Program-made: the position numbers and the translations under genes
Source of the DNA: Amia ocellicauda
Lineage: Eukaryota; Chordata; Actinopteri; Amiiformes; Amiidae
Assembly: GCF_036373705.1 (NCBI RefSeq)
Contig: NC_089863.1
Span: forward strand, 36,111,227 to 36,175,226
Length of the DNA: 64,000 bases
Reading direction: 5' to 3'
Notes under the pieces: model-generated
Told to the model about the DNA's origin: nothing
Databases searched by the model: none
Seen by the model: only the letters and a program-made list of their open reading frames with translations
Shown: in pieces, positions 45,397 to 58,335 of the stretch
How positions within the stretch are numbered: position 1 is the stretch's first letter
Layout of the letters: every line of letters starts with the position of its first letter

Positions 45397-47722
45397 CAGA
45401 GACAAGGCAGAGACTGTAAGTACGTGTAAGGGTTCATAACTTATTACAAACAGAGCAAGAGTGTAATGAATGGTAATTTACACTGCTTGTATTAATAATG
45501 ATAATAATATTGATGTTGATACAGACGAATACGTCACATACTAGATGACAACCGCATAAAACTAATAATAATGAAAATAGGAATAATAGGAGTATGGAAA
45601 TAATTTCAAATTATGGTTTATTGGTAAAAAATGAATTGAGAAACAAAGATTAATAACTGCCATCATTTACCCAACTACTATTAACTATGGTGTTGAAGGA
45701 GCTGCTGTAATAGTTATTGTAATGTTCTCAGGTATTTAAGTTAGATAAAAGGACAAAGATAAGCACATTGTTTTGAAACTTTGACAACTCCACACAAAAA
45801 GAGTATCTACACTAGGAAGTAAAGCTGATTCAATAAACACAGAAGATATGATGCTGCTGACGACAGCTGAGTGCTGTACTGAAATAATTTGATAAATGAG
45901 ATAAATTGGAATCAAGATTATTATTATTTTGAATTGTCCCTTTACTAGAAACCTTATAGATTGTGCGAATGTCAACTAATGTGATAGAGATGCCTTTTAT
46001 AAGGACGATCTCTGATGTTGTGTGAACCACACATTGTGTCTTCAGACTGATTTATTCCACATGGCAGATATGCATATTATGAATCGTGTCCTGAAGGAAC
46101 CGATGTCTGACCCATATGGAGAAGATGCTGGTGTTCTTGTTGAGACACAGTAGGCCAAGGGCGCGGCTTTAAAGACAGCCTCACAGCAACTTGAACAGAC
46201 CAATGCTGAGGTCCACTACGCTGAAGTGATGCTTGACTCAGTGGAGAAATAAGTTAAAATACTATAATTAAAGGTTTTCCAGATTATAGGAATCTACAAT
46301 ATATTGTGAAACTGCTCAGATGACGTCCGCAGTAGCACATATTCTTCTATTGATAGTTTAATTTATAATGTACTATTAGTGGAGATGTCACATTATTCAA
46401 ATGAATAGAATGACAGCCATGAAGTCAGAATCAGTCCATTGCCCTTCACTTAAGATTTGTACAATGTATAATGTTTATAAATCAAAACGCAACAAATATA
46501 TGTACAATACAGTTTACAAACTGAATTTGTAAAAAAGAATGTTTTGCTGACTTTTGTATTCTCTTTGAAGCAACAAAATGTATGTGTTATGTATGTCGTA
46601 ACTAGGGTTTGACTTTTATGACCTGGGGCTGGATGAAATTTAATTTGAGATGCACTGTAAAAGCTCCAGGAAATTGCAACTGGCCACTGCACCTTCCATA
46701 AGAGAGCTCAAACATTTGCTAATGCATTGGTTGCCTCACAGGCACTCTTTCCCTGGTTTGCCCATGTGGCGCATGGTGTTGGCCACACGGGCAAAGGGGG
46801 GATGTGTGCATCAGTCTTTTAAATTGGTTTGCCCCAGGTTTTATAGTAACAGCTTAGCAATTTTGTAGAACTTGCCACATTTGTCAAGCTCATAATCCTG
46901 CAATATGCAAATAGATGTGTTCAAAAGCTTAAATGTTGTGGATATGAATATATACTTGTAATAATATATAGGTGTTCTAAATGGGTTGAAGCCTATCCCG
47001 TAGGAAGGCTGAAGTAGTAAAAGTAGCAAAAATACAGTTAAGGGATGTTATATGTAGATTTCGCATTCCAGGGAAATTTCCAGTGATAGGAACACTCACT
47101 TCACTGGGACAATAGTGCAGGAACTATGCAAAGCCCTGCGAGGTAAACAACATTTTCACTGCCCCATCAGGCTCAGTCAGCTGGAGCAGTGGAGAAACAA
47201 AATGGGATATTAAAGAATAAGCTGTCTAATATATGCAAACAAACAGGACTCAAACGTCCAGATCCCCTTCCTATAGTCCTAATGACAATGAAATCGTCAG
47301 CAAATTGAGAAAAACAGGTCTTTCTCCGTGTGAGATTATTATGGGATGACTTATGAGACTCTCCATCACTCCTCCATTGTCTGTAAGGGAAATGGACATC
47401 CACTTGATGGATGATGCTATGTTGTCTTTTTGTATGGGACTAACACGTGCTTTCGAAGCTGTCCATTCACAGATGAAAGCCGCCCAGACTGAACCATCCC
47501 AGCAGGTTTACCACCCCTTCCAGCAAGATGACTGTGTATATCAAAGCACACAAGAGAAAGTCCTCCCAACAGCCCAGGTGGACAGGGCCCTACCAGGTGC
47601 TCCTGACCACCCACACAGCTGTGAAGTGCCTAGGAACGACGACATGGATCCACTCCTCACACTGCAAACTTGCCAATCGAGGCGATCAGCACAACCCTGG
47701 TGGAGAACAGAGGGATAAAGGA
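43266..47722 (+). mobile_element. Endogenous retrovirus 'E', internal sequence
   Basis: Old, heavily broken proviral sequence between the two parts of the third element A. Recognisable parts are integrase segments between about 46,680 and 47,715: a zinc-binding-type CRTCHICQAHN, core-like segments, and a C-terminal region with WTGPYQVLL and ATWIH-type motifs known from gamma/epsilon-like retroviruses. Upstream, 43,680-43,970 has a gag-like look with low confidence. An AG run lies at 45,345-45,392. Many breaks. The family is assigned to LTR 'E' because the internal sequence ends in the last 14 bases of that LTR at the same TCAG target. Confidence 0.65.
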
Positions 47723-47951
47723 ATTGTTCTTCCACATCAGATTTGACATTACTGTATGTATGCAGGCCCTTGTAATTGCTTTTCCAATACTGCCAACAGG
47801 TTATTGATGATTGATTTCACATTGTGGTACGAGTATCGAGTGAAATGCGTGCTATCCACCTCAACAACACAGCGATAACATGGAGCCGGCAGGTGATCCA
47901 GGTCACAATAGAGGTCAAGCAGTGGGAGGAGGAAGACGTGGTGGTCAAAGG
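47723..47951 (+). mobile_element. End of LTR 'E' and element A, third copy, right part
   Basis: ATTGTTCTTCCACA is followed by TCAGATTTGACATT and then the same sequence as 30,871-31,090 of the left arm, cut by the end of an LTR 'D' at 47,952. Confidence 0.85.
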
Positions 47952-49765
47952 TGTAGCGTAAGGTACACTTATAAAATTCAATTAAAGAAGTGAATTTATA
48001 GTATCACCTTATCACGAATCCTGGAATCTTGTAGAACTCATTTTCTGTAATAATTGGATGCAGACACCAATTCCAAAGATATAAATTGTCAAATTTATTC
48101 AAAAACAAAGACTAAATGTAGCACTACACTAATTATACAAAAGGGAAAAACTAATTAAAATTCAACTCTAGATCAACAAATCAAAGACAAATCACTTCCG
48201 TGACCAAATCAAAGACCATGGGATCGCATATGATAACACACAAATCATTAAACAAAAAAGGTTATAAACACATTGACTACAATACCGGTTAGTAAGACGA
48301 AGGTGAGTCTCTCATTAGTATTGTTAGTCAGACATTCAATAACTATGCAGGTTAGTATTTATGTCAGGTAACTTCTCGTTATATATATATCAGTCTCATT
48401 AACGTTTAGGTGGAGAGAAAGATCCTATCATTACTTGTTACCACAATTTCCCTTAACTGATTATTATTCAATGATTAAGGATAGGCAGGGCCACCTATAA
48501 TCTGGTGTCTATTAACTTGTGTCAATTTCAGACTAAACAGTTAAACAGGAATGAGAAGATATTTCTCGGCGTTGACAGATTTTATTTCTAAAATTATCAA
48601 CAAAACAGTTGAATGCAACACACATTTATATTTAAGAAAACTAAATGATATTACACATTCTAGAGTTATGAATCACAGATTAACATTTCTAATTGATTTC
48701 TCAAATGTCATGAATCACAAACTCCAAACTGTTAAACTTATGTGAACTTCGTCGCAGAGAGGCCTCTCTGGCTTCGGGCTCAGATAACAGCACACGGCAC
48801 GAGGTCCGTGTGGTTTGGAACAAAGGCAGTCCGGTTCGGCTTTGTCCAAGAACTTCCACTCAGTCGATGCACCTGGAAGTTGGGGTTTCGCGAATGTAGA
48901 GTCTTTTCCAAACAGATTTTCCACTGGTTTGAAGGCTCCAAGGTTGTGCACAAAATCTTCTTTGTAAGCAGGGTTCCACCGTAGTTACTTGAAGACAAAG
49001 TCTTTGAGGAAAGCAGGGCCCTGTTCGTTCCAAGGGTCAAGTTTCTTAAGACTCAAATAGCTATTTAAATGACTTTCGTATTCAGTCGACTTAGTCAATT
49101 GTCCAGCTGGATGGCTGGGCACAGGCGGGCAGCGCAGTCTGTAAAGTTCTTTATTTAATAAAGTCCTTTAAAAGAATTCTTCGTACGGCTCAATCTCCTT
49201 CTCCCAGTTTAACCCTTCTGTTGCTGGTAAAGACTTAGTTGGTTTCTGGTTCCGGTTCTGGCAACAGAGATACAAGTTGAGCTGTGGCAGCGAGTTACTG
49301 GTTTAGGTGAGAGAGAGAGAGAGATGCCGTGCGTTACCCTTTATACGCCTGTCAGATCAATAGGTGATTGGTTCTTTAGTTTGTGAGATTGGATTTCGGC
49401 TTCAGCCCCCAGTGTCCTATTGGAGGGGGGCTTGATTTATGACTGATGTCAATCCATGCCATCTTTTGGAAATGCCGGTTGGCACGGGTTCGTAGCTCTG
49501 TGTCGGGATTTCGGCTCTCGTCCATTTCAAAGAGTTTTTATTTCCTACAGGCCCCCTTCCCCAGACATCTCACAGCAGGGATTCCAAGCTATTTGGCCCA
49601 TTCTTGGTGCCATCCTCCCAAGACTGTCACTTTGATGTAAACCAGTTCACATGCTGATGAGTTAAGGAAATCTGATAAATTTGGGGGGGAGAGGTCTTCT
49701 TTAGATCAGTGCTTCAGCTCAGAGCTAAAATGCTCTTATCAGAATACACCCAACATAACGCTACA
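47952..49765 (-). repeat. Complete 3' LTR of element 'D'
   Basis: 1,814 bp, inverse in orientation to the LTR at 39,887-41,720 and very similar to it. Its outer end abuts element A sequence (CTTTGACCACC) instead of the Tc1 half expected from the other end of the element. Confidence 0.88.
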
Positions 49766-50204
49766 TACCCCCTTTCTTGAATGGGACTGAGGTCGACTAG
49801 GGCGTTATCCCCTTCAAGACAAAATAAGACGTTAAGCATTTATCTCAAAGTTATGTAACAGAATTCAACAGTGGACTTCACCATTCATGACCCCGAGAAA
49901 TCAAAGAAAACAAACTAATAGTTCATTATTTAAGCAGAATGTATTCCAATCAAATTGACAATCCTATACTAGCACATATACAGGTTACATATTAAAACAC
50001 AAGTACATTAAAACAAAAAAACAATTGGTATTACTCAGTATTGAGTATGGTTACTGACGGTAACCAATAGGTGGAAGTTGATTAACAGAGGGAGGTGACT
50101 GGGAATTCAGGTGTTATTCAGGCACCTGACCTTCACTATGTCTATAATAGTTGGTAGGGACCTGGGTTCGAATGGTTGGCTTACATGGTAAGCCGGTGCC
50201 CCCT

Positions 50205-50573
50205 TTAGGGACATGCACAAAAAATGGTCTCATTGGGAAGTTGTACCTTGGTGGCTGTATCATATCTGTCATTCAATTCCACAGGCTTTGGTGATTCAAC
50301 TTGAGCCCACAACCTGTTCAATAGATCCTGACCAATGATCAACTTCTCTGTTTCAAATTTGGAAATATAAACTGGATGAACCAACTTAATCTTCCCAAAG
50401 GTGAACTCTAACAATGCCTTTTGAGTGAGCTGTGCCTTAGTCTCTGTGTAACTTGTAATGTTCACACTACAAGCTTCCACTTTCAGTCGTTGGTCTGAGG
50501 TTTCCATAATTTGTTTCAGGTTGCCCATTGTGGTGGCAGACATTAAACAAATTTCAGCCCCAGTGTCCAACAA
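50205..50573 (-). pseudogene. Aspartic protease of LTR element 'D'
   Basis: Active-site motif MLDTGAEICLMS and a later LIIGQDLLNRLW segment match the retropepsin fold. It lies about 540 bp after the long gag frame. Part of a broken element. Confidence 0.75.
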
Positions 50574-51111
50574 GGCTCCTCACTCCCACACATTCTCAAT
50601 GGTCACTTCTATGTAAACTTGCTTGGCTCTGCCTCTCTGTGTCAGATCACCCAGTAACATCACCAAAGGTTCAGCTTGCCTGCAGGCAACTTCCCCCACT
50701 GGGAGGTCCCAGTGGGCTGATGTGTCAGAGAAACCCCCCTGCTGTTCCTCACATCCAATCAAAAACACAGAGGCGGGGACAGGGGGTGGTTCCAGAGCTA
50801 GTCATTCCTTAGGTGGCGAGTCCGGCCCTTTACCCTGGCTACTAACTTCCAGTTTGGGAAGAGGGGGCAAAGGGAGCAGAGCTAAGCGTAGCAGTAGCTC
50901 AGAAACTGCAACATTGCTCAGAGACTGAGTTAACCCACCTAGGCTAGGAGCAGATTTCTTTTTTTTATTGTAAGCCTGGGTGTCTTGGATTCCATCCTTG
51001 GGAGGTTCTTTCCTTCTTTGAATCTCTGTCCCCTCTAACTCCAGTGGAGAAATAGGGCTCTCAGAGCGCCTTGCCAGTACTTGGGTGCTTGAATCTTTAC
51101 GATCAGAAGTG

Positions 51112-52572
51112 CTATTGTACTTGCTTTCCCAAGCTTTCTGTGCCATTTTTTCGAATTTCAGCTATGTTCATATACGTTGCGTCTGCATGTAATATGATCA
51201 TTTCCTTAATCGTTGGGAACAAATTAGCAACAAACAACCCTTTAAAGCTCACCTCTTCCTCGGCCCCGGGTCGATCTTGACCCGCAAAATAGGTTTTCCT
51301 AAGCTTTTCATAGTAATCACGGGGGGACTCATGCTTACCCTGTTTGATCTGGTGTGCGGCAGTCACTGCTGCCACTGGATCAATGAACCTGGAATAGTCC
51401 CTAACTAATGCTCTGCACAAGCGTTGAAACCTATCGCAGACCATGGACCCTTGCCTCTCCATCCAAGAATGGACTTGGCGAGAGGTAGTTTTGCGGATTA
51501 GGAGAACCTTTTCCTTCTCCGTAGCCTCAGGATAGAAACTCAAAGCATACTTAATGTCCTTAATATACGCTTCCACATTTCCTTCCTTGTCTGCTGGGTT
51601 AAAGGTTTCACAATCTTTAGCCAGTTCTCTCAACTGGCGCATGTTAACCTTTCGGTCTGGACTCTCGGGAGAGGAAGTTCGTCTGTGCGACGAGCTTCTT
51701 ACCCTGGATGGAGAAAGACTACAGGGAGGGGTACGATCAGGACGAGGCAACCCGGGGCCTAAATGTGGAGACGGTGTGCGACTCCGTGCATTGGCCGGTT
51801 CCGGCTGTTCCTTTATGCTGTCAGGTGTCAGCTTTGCAGCCCACCAAGAGGCAGCTTTCAGGGCCCCTATTTGTTGCTTGAGACGCTCATTTTCAACTTC
51901 AGTTGATTTGAGTTCTCCCCTAAGCACCTGATTTACTCTCCTCATTTCTTCACTGTCCCTTTTTAAATGTATGACCTCGCCTTCGAGTATCTCCATTTTT
52001 ACAGTGCCCAAATCTTTCTCCCTGACTGTTTTGCAAAGACACATTTCCAAAACATCCCGGTCCTTCAAAACTATCCTTTCATTTTCAACCGCTTTACATC
52101 TGTCATTTTGCAGACCTTTTACTTGGATCAGAGTTGTTTCCAATTCAACTTGACATTGTCTTAAATCATTTCCTAATTGCTCTCTCTGTTCAATTAAGTC
52201 CTCTTTTTCAGCATTCAACACAATGACTTGTTTTCCACAAGTATCTAGCTTTCCTTCAAATTCTAAAACCATTCCATGCCGTTTGGCTCTTTCTTCTTTC
52301 GCTTTAGCATACTTTTCTCCTAGCTTTTTCAGTTTTTCAAACTTGCTTATGATCCAGTTCACTACCCTTGAGCTCGCAAGTGCTAAGCTAGCCATAACTT
52401 TCATCACCTCTATCGACTCTTTTTCGAGTTGCGTCGTAGTGTCGTTTACCAACTGAGTTCGACGCGACTCTACTTCAAAGTCCAAACTGCCTAGTTGTCC
52501 AAGGAATTCAGGAATCTCTGTTCCTGGTACCTTAACAATCAATGCTTCACATGGGGACATTTGGGTAATCAT
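51112..52572 (-). pseudogene. gag: gag of LTR element 'D'
   Basis: The open stretch is 486 codons. A helical N-terminus leads into a very long coiled coil (residues about 90-240, Glu/Lys/Leu heptads). A Ser/Pro/Arg-rich linker (about 255-315) follows, then a capsid-like region (FNPADKEGNVEAYIKDI, RQVHSWMERQ) up to the end. The long coiled coil is unusual for Ty3/gypsy gag. Part of a broken element. Confidence 0.75.
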
Positions 52573-53034
52573 TGTTTTGGCTATTCAGTAACAACCCAAC
52601 AGAACAGTACTCGATTAATCACCTAATGACTCTAATGCCAACGCTTAGGATATCAACAATTTATCACAAGTAACTAAAACAGACTTAATCTTTTGTGACT
52701 TTGGATTTATGACTGATGTCAATCCATGCCATCTTTTGGAAATGCCGGTTGGCCTGGGTTCGTAGCTCTATGTCGGGATTTCGGCTCTCATCCACTTCAA
52801 AGAGTTTTTATCACCCACAGGCCCCTTTCTCCAGACATCTCATAGCAGAATAACAAACTATTTGGCCTCTTCTCGGTGCCATCCTCCCCAAAACTGTCAC
52901 TTTGATGCAAACCAGTTCCAAGCTGATGAGCTAAGGAAATCTGATAACTTTGGGGGGGAGAGGTCTTCTTTAGATCCGTGCTTCAGCTCAGAGCCCAAAT
53001 ACTCTTATCCAAATACACCCAACATAACGCTACA

Positions 53035-54023
53035 CACCACATCCCAAAGATGCTCTATTGGGTTGAGATCTGGTGACTGTGGGGGCCAGTTTAGTACAGT
53101 GAACTCATTGTCATGTTCAAGAAACCAATTTGAAATGATTCGACCTTTGTGACATGGTACATTATCCTGCTGGAAGTAGCCATCAGAGGATGGGTACATG
53201 GTGGTCATAAAGGGATGGACATGGTCAGAAACAACGGGCCGTGGCATTTAAACGATGCCCAATTGGCACTAAGGGGCCTAAAGTGTGCCAAGAAAACATC
53301 CCCCACACCATTACATCCACTACCACCAGCCTGCACAGTGGTAACAAGGCATGATGGATCCATGTTCTCATTCTGTTTACGCCAAATTCTGACTCTGAAA
53401 TCGAGACTCATCAGACCAGGCAACATTTTTCCAGTCTTCAACTGTCCAATTTTGGTGAGCTTGTGCAAATTGTAGCCTCTTTTTCCTATTTGTAGTGGAG
53501 ATGAGTGGTACCCAGTGGGGTCTTCTGCTGTTGTAGCCCATCCGCCTCAAGGTTGTACGTGTTGTGGCATCACAAATGCTTTGCTGCATACCTCGGTTGT
53601 AACGAGTGGTTATTTCAGTCAAAGTTGCTCTTCTATCAGCTTGAATCGAGTCGGCCCATTCTCCTCTGAGCTCTAGCATCAACAAGGCATTTTCGCCCAC
53701 AGGACTGCCGCATACTGGATGTTTTTCCCTTTTCACACCATTCTTTGTAAACCCTAGAAATGGTTGTGCGTGAAAATCCCAGTAACTGAGCAGATTGTGA
53801 AATACTCAGAGCGGCCCGTCTGGCACCAACAACCATGCCACGCTCAAAATTGCTTAAATCACCTTTCATTCCCATTCAGACATTCAGTTTGGAGTTCAGG
53901 AGATTGTCTTGACCAGGACCACACCCCTAAATGCATTGAAGCAACTGCCATGTGATTGGTTGGTTAGATAATTGCATTAATGAGAAATTGAACAGGTGTT
54001 CCTAATAATCCTTTAGGTGAGTG
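53035..54023 (-). pseudogene. Tc1 'T36', 5' half with transposase start
   Basis: The left inverted repeat at 54,023 (CACTCACCTAAAGG read on the minus strand) is flanked by TA in a CATA run. Transposase frames 53,875-53,636, 53,736-53,377 and 53,468-53,205 have the paired helix-turn-helix, the first catalytic Asp (WSDESRF, absent in the 17.9-kb copy), the glycine-rich segment, YFQQDNVPCH and SPDLNPIEHLWDVV. The sequence breaks at GATGTGGTG, where LTR 'D' begins. Two or three frame changes make it inactive. Its continuation is at 41,721-41,930. Confidence 0.92.
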
Positions 54024-54081
54024 TATATGTATGTATGTATGTATGTATGCATGTCCAATTGCTTTGACAATTCAAATGCAC

Positions 54082-54144
<63 letters not shown>

Positions 54145-54145
54145 G
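54024..54145 (+). repeat. CATA run, LINE tail and (GA)n
   Basis: The same microsatellite and LINE tail block as 29,040-29,135, inverted. The GA run spans 54,088-54,141. Confidence 0.85.
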
Positions 54146-54287
54146 TAGTCCAGACCACTGCAAAATTCCTGCTGAAGTGATCTGGATCACCACCCAATGG
54201 CCCAAGGACCACTGCAAACTTGGATTTCAATGTATTTGTGTAATCTGTGTTGCAATAGCACCTACCATGTTCCTTTGTGGTGATCTG
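54146..54287. other. Spacer next to right arm; nothing recognised
   Basis: Continues from the inner end of the right arm. No counterpart beside the left arm, where LTR 'D' is joined instead. Confidence 0.4.
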
Positions 54288-54596
54288 GTTAATTCTGATC
54301 TGGGAAAACCACAATCCTGCAGGTTTAATAAGTCTCTCTACACATCAGTCCCTGAGTACCTTCAACCAATGGTCATTTTGACCAATTAAGCCCAAGATTT
54401 GAGTCAATTAAGTTGTCAAGGACTACCCAGTGAAGACGTGAACTCACGACTAGGTCACACTGTGAGCTCACCAGAGCAGACATTACACTGAGCTCACTGT
54501 GAGCTCACTTAGCGCTTTTCCAGCGACATGGTGACGGTGCTGGAGCCGGAGCCGCTGCCCTTAGCCGGTGGCTAACCCACCTCTATGTTACAAATG

Positions 54597-55326
54597 TTCC
54601 CTAAACACTTATTTTGCAAGATCAATAAAAATCCTTTAGGAAATTTAAACTTTTACTGACACACATAGTTAATAGCAATGTATTATAACTTTACCAAAAA
54701 TAATAATCTGTATATCTTTAATTGTTTAGACGTTATTAAGATATAATGCATCTTTCACATAGGGAACATTTGTAACATGTTAGGAAAAACAAACAAATGA
54801 TTTGAAAATATTCATAATTACAGCATACAATTTGTCAGGCTTCATAAGAATGGTATTTATAACATACTCTGTAAAAATCAAGCAAATAGCATTTGTGGTT
54901 CACGAGAAAATATATATATATATATAATCAAAGCTATCAGACTATAGCAGCCGGTGTATGAAGACACATACGATTATACAGCATTATTTGGCAGCTTCGC
55001 AAGACCTAATTTGAAACGTTGTTGGTAAGTTAGATAATTAGTGGGGACCCTCTATTTGCAGTTCTTCCCCTCCATAATTGGTAAAATAAAGTTTTACTGA
55101 CATTTTATTGACCCTACCACTGCATAGGGCACATCTGTAACATGAACGCTACTGAATGGCACATACATTGAAAACTACGGAGAACTGAGACAAATCCACT
55201 TTACACTTCATAAATAATCTTAAAACGTTTCCAACCAAGGCAACACCCACTTGAAATACGTTCATTCTCATTTTTGGTAAACAAAAAGAGAGATTGTTAC
55301 ATATGTTCCCTATGATGCATCTACAG
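54597..55326. repeat. Four inverted copies of a 19-bp motif (right)
   Basis: Mirror of 38,685-39,409: ATAGGGAACAT[A/T]TGTAACA-type motifs at about 54,595-54,614, 54,770, 55,131 and 55,302-55,321 in the matching orientations. Confidence 0.55.
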
Positions 55327-55980
55327 AGAGAGAGAGACAGACAGACACTAACTCTCTCTCTCTCTCTCTCTCTCTCTCAGCTGGGAGTGTGTGGGAGGGG
55401 TCTGCAGTGAGCGGGAGTGCTGCTGAGAGCTCTGTCCTTTGGCTGCGTTTTTTTGTTGCTTTACTTTTTTCAGTTTGTTTATTTTGTCTTCTGTTTTCAG
55501 TGCTTTTCTTATTGTGGGGGAACAGGGGAGGGGAGGGGGGAGTACCGGTAGTTCTTCCCGGGTCGGGGGGTCGGACCCCCTGAATGCGTCTTTTGAAAAA
55601 CTGACCCGACGCCATGGAGTCAAGATCGCTCCGGTGCAGTTCTGCCCCCTAGAGCAGTGTGTGTTAGCGGTTGGGGAGGTAGCAGGGTGTGAAAATATCA
55701 AGTCTGCTGCCATTGTTATCTTCTTAAAAACCACTGATCTGCTCAATCAGCTAGTGGCTAATGGCACAGTGTTAGACGACACTTTCACCCCGGTGTTGCC
55801 GCTCGCTGCTCCTGCCCGGAAGGTAACGCTGTCTAACGTCCCTCCGTTCATCCGCACCGGCTCGGGCAGCTGATGTCCGGCATTAAGAGGGTCCCGCTGG
55901 GCTGCAAAGCCCCGCAACTGAAACACGTCGTGTCCTTCCGAAGGCAGCTGTATATGATCCTCAATAACATCAATGAGGAT
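55315..55980 (+). pseudogene. Tx1-type LINE ORF1 fragment (right)
   Basis: Frames 55,439-55,873 and 55,873-56,139 correspond residue for residue to the left copy, including the same join inside the BEN exon. The LINE insertion and its damage therefore predate the duplication. Confidence 0.75.
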
Positions 55981-58095
55981 CTTAATGTCTCCGAAGTTGG
56001 ATCTCTCTTGCTGCCACCACCACGAAGATTGCTCTTTAGTAATGTTGGAAAGTCAAAGACAGCAACCGTCAGGGTTCTTGCATATGACGTATTCGTGCTG
56101 CACCTCTCTGCAAGGATCCAGGACAGTTTGTCAATGTAAACTCCAGTGCCTGGGAACTTTTCCACCTAAAAGACAATGGTAAATAAAAAACAAGTTTATC
56201 CCCAAACTATTCTTATATTATGTTAAGTGGAATACATTATCAGTAAGGCTGTGATTTTGTTACAGAAATGTGTTATTAAAGACCACAGTATGTCTCAATT
56301 CTAAGTTTATTAATTTACACACATAATAAAGTCAGTGAATCTGTGACACCCATAATTCAATTACATTCTTATTATCAACTATAACTATGAATATAACTGA
56401 TAATGTAGCATCATTAGATTGTTTACAACCAATATTTGTTTTCAATATATATATTTTTACCTTGTCTTTGTAATATTGTAGACCAAGAGTGTTATACCTG
56501 TTTTGGTGATTCTTTGTCAGATTCAGAACAATTTGCTGTGGGGCTGTCAGAACCACTTGATGGTGACACACTTTTGTCTTCATTGCTGATAAATGTGGCT
56601 TTTGTTACAATTTTTTTCAGATTGTCCAAAAGGTCTGGAATCTCTGGAGAAAAAAACCTTAGTATTAAATGATAATCATTTCTAGTAATATATTTAATAC
56701 AAAGTGAAAACAAAACCATCAATGCCTGCAATTATACTTGAGAGACTTGCTCTATGTTATTGGCAAACTGACCTTTTTGTGGGTCATTAACATTAGCTAC
56801 GAAAAAAATAAAAAAGATAAAATACAAGAATTACCAGGTCTAATGTAATGCATATAGTCATTAATGTAGGATTATGAAGTTATGTTGAAAAACTTTATTT
56901 AATAATCAGTATTATTAAACTATTAGACAGTGCACATTAAGAGTCTGTATTGTGGTTCTAGATTACTTCAGTATGATCAACTATAATACATTACTCTGGA
57001 ATCTAAATTACTGAAGAATAACATTTATCAAGGTAAGGAATTATTTGCTATAAATAAAAAAACTTACCATCAATCATACGGTTTCGAAGACATTGGTTTT
57101 CATTTTTAAGTCTTGTGTTTTCCTTTTCGAACTGCTTAACTTTTTGCTGTAGCTCAACTTCACTGGACTCTTTAAATGTCTGTAGAATATGACGGGATCT
57201 AATTCTTGAAGCTCCATCGGTTTTCTTTCTTATTTTGTGCTGTATTCAGAGAGGAAAAGAGTTTAAAATGAAAATATATATATATATGAATATGATTAAA
57301 AAAAAACAATCCTGCAATACATTTATTTAATATTTGCAGTAATTATCTCACCGGTAACTGTGGTTCATCAAGGTCACTATCATCTGAAATTTGAAGTTTT
57401 TTGTTTGGTTTAGGTACTCTCTTCATTTTAGGACAGGGCATTTTTGTTAGGTCATTAAGTTTTCTTCTTAGTTCGCCTTCTTTTCCTAAAATAAAAATAA
57501 AATAAATAAAACCCTGCATTATGTCCACAGATATTTGGGGATTATATTTATTTGTCATAAAAATACTGTGCTTTGACCATACAAATTAAGATGAACAGCC
57601 AACACTGAATCAAAACTGAAGTTAAATTATATCTGGTTTAATTTATTTTGTGATTTGGGGGATTTTATTGTAAAGCACAACACACAATAAATCGTTCTTA
57701 CAAATGCCAGTCAAGTATGACGAGTTTTAGCGCCCTCACCACCACCTACCATGTTATAAGAGTATGTTAGAAGTACAACACATTAATAACTTAAACATTC
57801 ATTTCAAATATACTGTGATTGTATATATCAAATAGCATGTAAAGACTTTAATGTTTTTTTTTTTTAAATAAACATTGTTACCAGTCATAATGATCTGCGC
57901 TTCATGGACAGGCCATCCACCTTTTGGAGGTTTGTTCGTGTCTCTCCACTCTGCTCTGAAGTTTCGAGTCGTCTCTTCGTCATCATCAGCAATGCTGAAT
58001 AAATCAAAATTGCGAAAGCAAGCAGTGGGAATCACGCTGTAAGAGTCTTTGTCGACCCCGCTTTCCCACTTCACCAACGCGTGCATCACCGCCAT
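55848..58095 (-). CDS. BEN-domain gene, right copy, six exons
   Basis: Exons on the minus strand: 58,095-57,882; 57,485-57,352; 57,239-57,068; 56,796-56,773; 56,643-56,498; 56,165-55,848. Each is the mirror of the left copy, with the same splice sites and frame. The few differences include Arg to Lys in the first residues of exon 3 and Val to Ile at its end; no stop or frameshift was seen. The coiled coil, Ser-rich exon 5, partial BEN domain and antisense-LINE C-terminus are all kept. The upstream partner exons present in the left arm are missing because of the 58,290 deletion, so any shared promoter context differs between copies. Confidence 0.75.
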
Positions 58096-58335
58096 ACTAC
58101 CTTCACCTTCTCGTCCGTTTTTTCTGCGCCTTTTTCCCCCGACAAGTCACGGCACAAAAAACAGTCCCGCTCTGCATTCTGGTACTTGGCGTTCTTAATA
58201 ACACCAACAGGGTGTAATCGCATAGACCACTCGAGTATAAAGTACTACATATCCCATCAGTTACTGTTTTTTTTCATCTTCTGAAACTGCAATTTAGCAC
58301 TTTCAACTGTTTCTTAGTGATTCCTAGAATTACTA

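Larger units (their letters stand above)
47952..53034 (-). mobile_element. LTR retrotransposon 'D' with gag and protease
   Basis: On the minus strand there is a partial LTR (53,034-52,709), then gag (52,572-50,802), protease (about 50,770-50,205), a polypurine tract AAGAAAGGGGGTA (49,766-49,778) and a complete LTR (49,765-47,952, 1,814 bp, TGTAGCG...CGCTACA). It sits in a Tc1 with GGTG at the junction. Gag and protease were recognised; reverse transcriptase, RNase H and integrase were not. It is broken, with a few breaks in what remains, and looks fairly young because gag is open over 486 codons. Ty3/gypsy-like or retrovirus-like; not resolved. Confidence 0.82.

Noticed and set aside
55439-55873. 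Apparent membrane protein with a hydrophobic start
   Set aside because: The hydrophobic stretch is the T-rich 5' region of a Tx1-type LINE ORF1; the rest matches ORF1 motifs.
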